From: Sulfuritalea sp.
Lineage (GTDB): Bacteria > Pseudomonadota > Gammaproteobacteria > Burkholderiales > Rhodocyclaceae
DNA length: 64,000 nucleotides
Direction of reading: 5' to 3'
Assembly: GCA_023229685.1 (NCBI GenBank)
Contig: JALNYT010000001.1
Coordinates: 620,001 to 684,000 of the forward strand
Every line of letters starts with the position of its first letter. Positions within the stretch are counted from its first letter, which is position 1. Shown piece by piece: positions 61,479 to 64,000 of this stretch. A program made the position numbers and the translations under genes. The notes under the pieces were generated by a model. That model was not told the origin of the DNA. It did not search any database and worked only from the letters and a program-made list of their open reading frames with translations.

Positions 61479-61617
61479 CGACACTTTCCGCGCTCAACTA
61501 CGACGCCGCGCCGACAACTCGTCTCCCGTCATGGAGTCGCCAGGTATCGATACGGCGGGCCTGGGCATGGACGCCTGATTCACCAACCAGGAAAAACCCG
61601 CATCAACCGGACGGCAA

Positions 61618-63726
61618 TCAGAAACGGCGACTCGCCAGGATCGACAACTTATGCGACGAGTAACTGCTCTGGTTCCATTTGTAGTCGTAGAGCCCCTTGA
61701 CTGTCCATGAATTTTCGCCGCAGTTGCAGGAGAGGAATGAGATACCTGCGCCAACATTGAACAGCTCGCGGTCCTGATTTATGCCTTGCGTGCTGAAGCT
61801 TGTCCCGCCGCCGGCAAACGCCGCGTCTTGCTGCATGGTGGTCGAGCTGAAATCGTGCAGCCACTTGAGGTGCACTTCGGGGGAATACGTGCCGTTGCCG
61901 GCCTGTATGACCCGTTCCGCCTTGACGCCCAAGGTGGATTGAACGAAGTTGTACTTCTGGCTGCTCACCCGCAGATTCGCATCACCGGCACCGTCTTCCG
62001 TATAGCTTTCGACACTAATGCGTGTGGCCTGCAAGGAGGCTAGCGGCGTGACGGTCGCCTGGCTCAAGTGGAAATGCTTTCCCACCGTGACGACAGCGCT
62101 GTATTGCTGGCCCGTGTAGTCGGCGCTCGCCGTGCGGTTGACGCCGGCAAAGGCGATGCTTCGCGAGCCATTGTATTGATCGGCCCCTGCCGTGACGGCG
62201 CCCTGGACAAACCAGGGTCCGGGCGCGTGGCTGAAATAAGCCGTCAGCTGATAGGAATCGACCTTCGTGCGACCCGTCGAATTGTTCCCGTCGATGGTGG
62301 TGTTCGCATAAGCGCCACCCAGACCGACGCGAGTATCCGCGTTCAGAGGTCTGTCGTAGGCCAGCATCAGACCCAGGGCTTCGCTCCGGTAGCCGCTCAG
62401 ATTATCCACGTCGCCTTGGCGGCCCTGACTGGCAAAGCCCTTGCCCCACCAGTTACTGCGCTGTTCGGTGCCTTTGCATTCATGCGCGTTGACCGGCGCA
62501 CCTGACTTGTTCGGCTCACAGGTGCTGCAGCACAGGCTCTGGATTTCGTCCACACGAGCCATCCACAGGTCGTCGAAAAGTCGCGCGGTTTGCCCGGCCA
62601 CCCAGGGCGCGGCGAGATTGGCAGCGCCCGGAGCCAGTTGCAGCAGCGCGCTGTTGATCGCTGCCGCATTGGGCAGTACGGCAATCGAGTTCTGAACGGT
62701 CAGCAAATCGGAACCCGCTGGCGCAGTCACTTCCAGTATTGGCGCGACCGCTGCCGCACCGGGCGCGGTCACCAGGGTTGCCAGCGGCGTCACGGCGGTC
62801 AAGCGGATGCTGACGGCACCGAGGGTCGTCGGCACACCGGCGAACGTATAGCGCGGGCTGTTGTTGATGACGTTCACGGGAACCCCGCCGGGGCCGACCT
62901 GCGAATCGACAATCTTGTAGGTGGTTCCGGTGGTCAGCACGCCGGTGACGGTCGGCACCACGGTAATGCCCCCGCCATTGATATTCGCGGTGTTGACCAC
63001 GATCTTTCCGTATACGGTGTTGCCGGCGAGCGTCGTCGCGATCGTTCCGCCGGCGTTGGTCGTCAGCGCCCCGCCGATTGCCAAGGTATTCGCACCCAGG
63101 TCGAAACTTCGTGCCTGAACCGCGCCGGTGACCGAGGCGTTGCCGCCGACCACGTTGATTTGCTTGAGCCCATTGGCGCCGCCCATGGCGCCATTGACAA
63201 TGCTGCCGCCATTGAGCGTGAACGTTCCTGTAGCCGCAGTCGCCGTAATGATGGCGCCGGTCAGCGTGCGGCCCGCAGCGAGATTGATGAAGCCATCACT
63301 GGCAAAGTTGCCGGCGCCGATGACGTTGTTGTTGAAATTTATGGTTCCCGTCCCGCTGACATTGAACGTGGTCGTATTCACCAGCCCGTTGAAGTTCACC
63401 GTCGATCCGACCGCGCCGGCATCGAAGTTGAGGAGCAAGGACGGGATGCCGACGTTTCCAGTCACTGTCGAGTTGCCCATGAACCTGACATCGGCATTGT
63501 TCGCCGCGTTTGGTGTGATGGCGTTGGCATTGATGCCGTTGGTGTTGATATTCTGGTTGTTGCCGACGGTCAAGATCCCAATACCTGCGGTAGTGACGCC
63601 TTCCAACACTCCCGTCGGACCGACCACCCCGGGAAGCGCCACGGCTTCGGGGGTGCCCGCCCAAGCGGAAGTTCCGCAAGCCAGCATGGCCGCGGCCACG
63701 GATACGGACATAATTCTGATCTTCAT
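61618..63726 (-). CDS. Autotransporter (type V secretion) with cysteine-rich junction
   Basis: The 702-residue protein has a signal peptide (MKIRIMSVSVAAAMLACGTSAWA). A passenger of about 400 residues is made of short N-, G-, T- and V-rich beta-helix turns. A C-terminal autotransporter barrel of about 260 residues starts near WWGKGFASQGRQGDVDN and ends ILASRRF with terminal Phe. ATG 63726 has AGGGGG upstream; the earlier start at 63762 would precede the signal peptide. At the passenger-barrel junction (62470-62540) lie five cysteines, including a CC pair and a CSTC motif, unusual because autotransporters normally avoid cysteine. The passenger's function is unknown. Confidence 0.88.
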   Translation of the reverse strand: MKIRIMSVSVAAAMLACGTSAWAGTPEAVALPGVVGPTGVLEGVTTAGIGILTVGNNQNINTNGINANAITPNAANNADVRFMGNSTVTGNVGIPSLLLNFDAGAVGSTVNFNGLVNTTTFNVSGTGTINFNNNVIGAGNFASDGFINLAAGRTLTGAIITATAATGTFTLNGGSIVNGAMGGANGLKQINVVGGNASVTGAVQARSFDLGANTLAIGGALTTNAGGTIATTLAGNTVYGKIVVNTANINGGGITVVPTVTGVLTTGTTYKIVDSQVGPGGVPVNVINNSPRYTFAGVPTTLGAVSIRLTAVTPLATLVTAPGAAAVAPILEVTAPAGSDLLTVQNSIAVLPNAAAINSALLQLAPGAANLAAPWVAGQTARLFDDLWMARVDEIQSLCCSTCEPNKSGAPVNAHECKGTEQRSNWWGKGFASQGRQGDVDNLSGYRSEALGLMLAYDRPLNADTRVGLGGAYANTTIDGNNSTGRTKVDSYQLTAYFSHAPGPWFVQGAVTAGADQYNGSRSIAFAGVNRTASADYTGQQYSAVVTVGKHFHLSQATVTPLASLQATRISVESYTEDGAGDANLRVSSQKYNFVQSTLGVKAERVIQAGNGTYSPEVHLKWLHDFSSTTMQQDAAFAGGGTSFSTQGINQDRELFNVGAGISFLSCNCGENSWTVKGLYDYKWNQSSYSSHKLSILASRRF

Positions 63727-64000
63727 GAAATCCCCCTGAATGTTGATGTGGATCCGAGGCACCGCACGCTTGGGTACCCCTCCCGTTGCTCGACGCGAAG
63801 CCCGTCGCCGGAGTCACCGACGCAAACGCCAGACTACATACTGGAAATTTTCCCAAAGCCATGAATAGGCTAGCGAACCGGGCGGCAAATTGAATTGAAC
63901 TTTCCCGGCTTAAGTGGTCAGTCTATTGATCTGGACAAGGCACTCAGTGCGCTAGCGCACATAGGAATCACCTTTTCCGCGCAGTGATCTGACTGATTCA
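63727..64000. other. Region upstream of the autotransporter gene
   Basis: No gene is recognisable in these last bases. A perfect 14-bp palindrome, GTGCGCTAGCGCAC, lies at 63947-63960. The region probably holds the autotransporter promoter, but I could not pick out a convincing -10 and -35 pair. Confidence 0.5.

Noticed and set aside
63947..63960. 14-bp palindrome GTGCGCTAGCGCAC as an attachment or operator site
   Set aside because: A single short palindrome at the window edge with no associated gene; chance cannot be excluded.

Overview
The window is a high-GC (roughly 60-65%) chromosomal segment of a Gram-negative bacterium, most likely a betaproteobacterium of the Rhodocyclales/Nitrosomonadales type. 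This is judged from protein character only: a 389-residue MraY of betaproteobacterial form, a beta-type general porin, an SHP/diheme cytochrome cluster, a bactofilin gene beside erpA and argC, and the rplU-rpmA-obgE-proB order. Lipid A/LPS genes (gmhB, plsC, lnt), a TyrS-linked M23 peptidase and outer-membrane proteins fit an outer-membraned cell. I saw no CRISPR array, insertion sequence, prophage or tRNA gene; most of the window is core chromosome with small accessory islands.

Layout. 1-7,855 (minus): the start of the dcw division/cell-wall operon, mraZ-rsmH-ftsL-ftsI-murE-murF-mraY-murD, read right to left from a promoter carrying a textbook MraZ operator. 7,856-10,083 (plus): a short iron-uptake operon (cupredoxin-like protein, FTR1 permease, outer-membrane barrel) behind a promoter whose -10 lies inside a perfect Fur-type palindrome. 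10,154-16,305: psd, a universal stress gene, a TerC/universal-stress in-frame fusion, divergent nhaR, htpX and a CPA1 Na+/H+ antiporter. 16,493-18,731: a Kef-type antiporter and a DUF3124 protein. 18,772-22,007: an electron-transfer and signalling operon (SHP cytochrome, diheme cytochrome, cytochrome b, QseB/QseC-like pair) behind a PmrA/QseB-type direct repeat. 22,084-26,456: YraQ-type permease, mini-thioredoxin and a type II P-type ATPase. 26,470-31,258: a double-thioredoxin protein, lutCBA for L-lactate oxidation, and a divergent IclR regulator.

31,263-45,082: rplU-rpmA-obgE-proB, a porin, tyrS, M23 peptidase-anmK, then erpA, bactofilin, DUF6776 and argC on the minus strand, rplM-rpsI, a YeeE/TsuA sulfur transporter and queC. 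45,159-50,298: the miaB-ybeZ-ybeY-corC-lnt operon, in which ybeZ has no canonical start codon where homology demands one. 50,286-61,478: a small unknown gene, glyQ-glyS, gmhB-plsC, a tandem pair of YgjP/DUF45-like genes of which the first has lost its zinc site, gloA, mgtA and fadD. 61,618-63,726 (minus): a large autotransporter.

A recurring feature is a family of four hairpin-forming repeats built from CTCTGTG units. Each fills the gap between two operon genes and ends 8-16 nt before the start codon of the next gene (murD, mraY, glyS, gmhB). The candidates for less-described biology are these placed repeats, the TerC-Usp fusion with an internal ribosome site, the inactive DUF45 paralogue, and the Fur-linked FTR1 operon with its own outer-membrane barrel.
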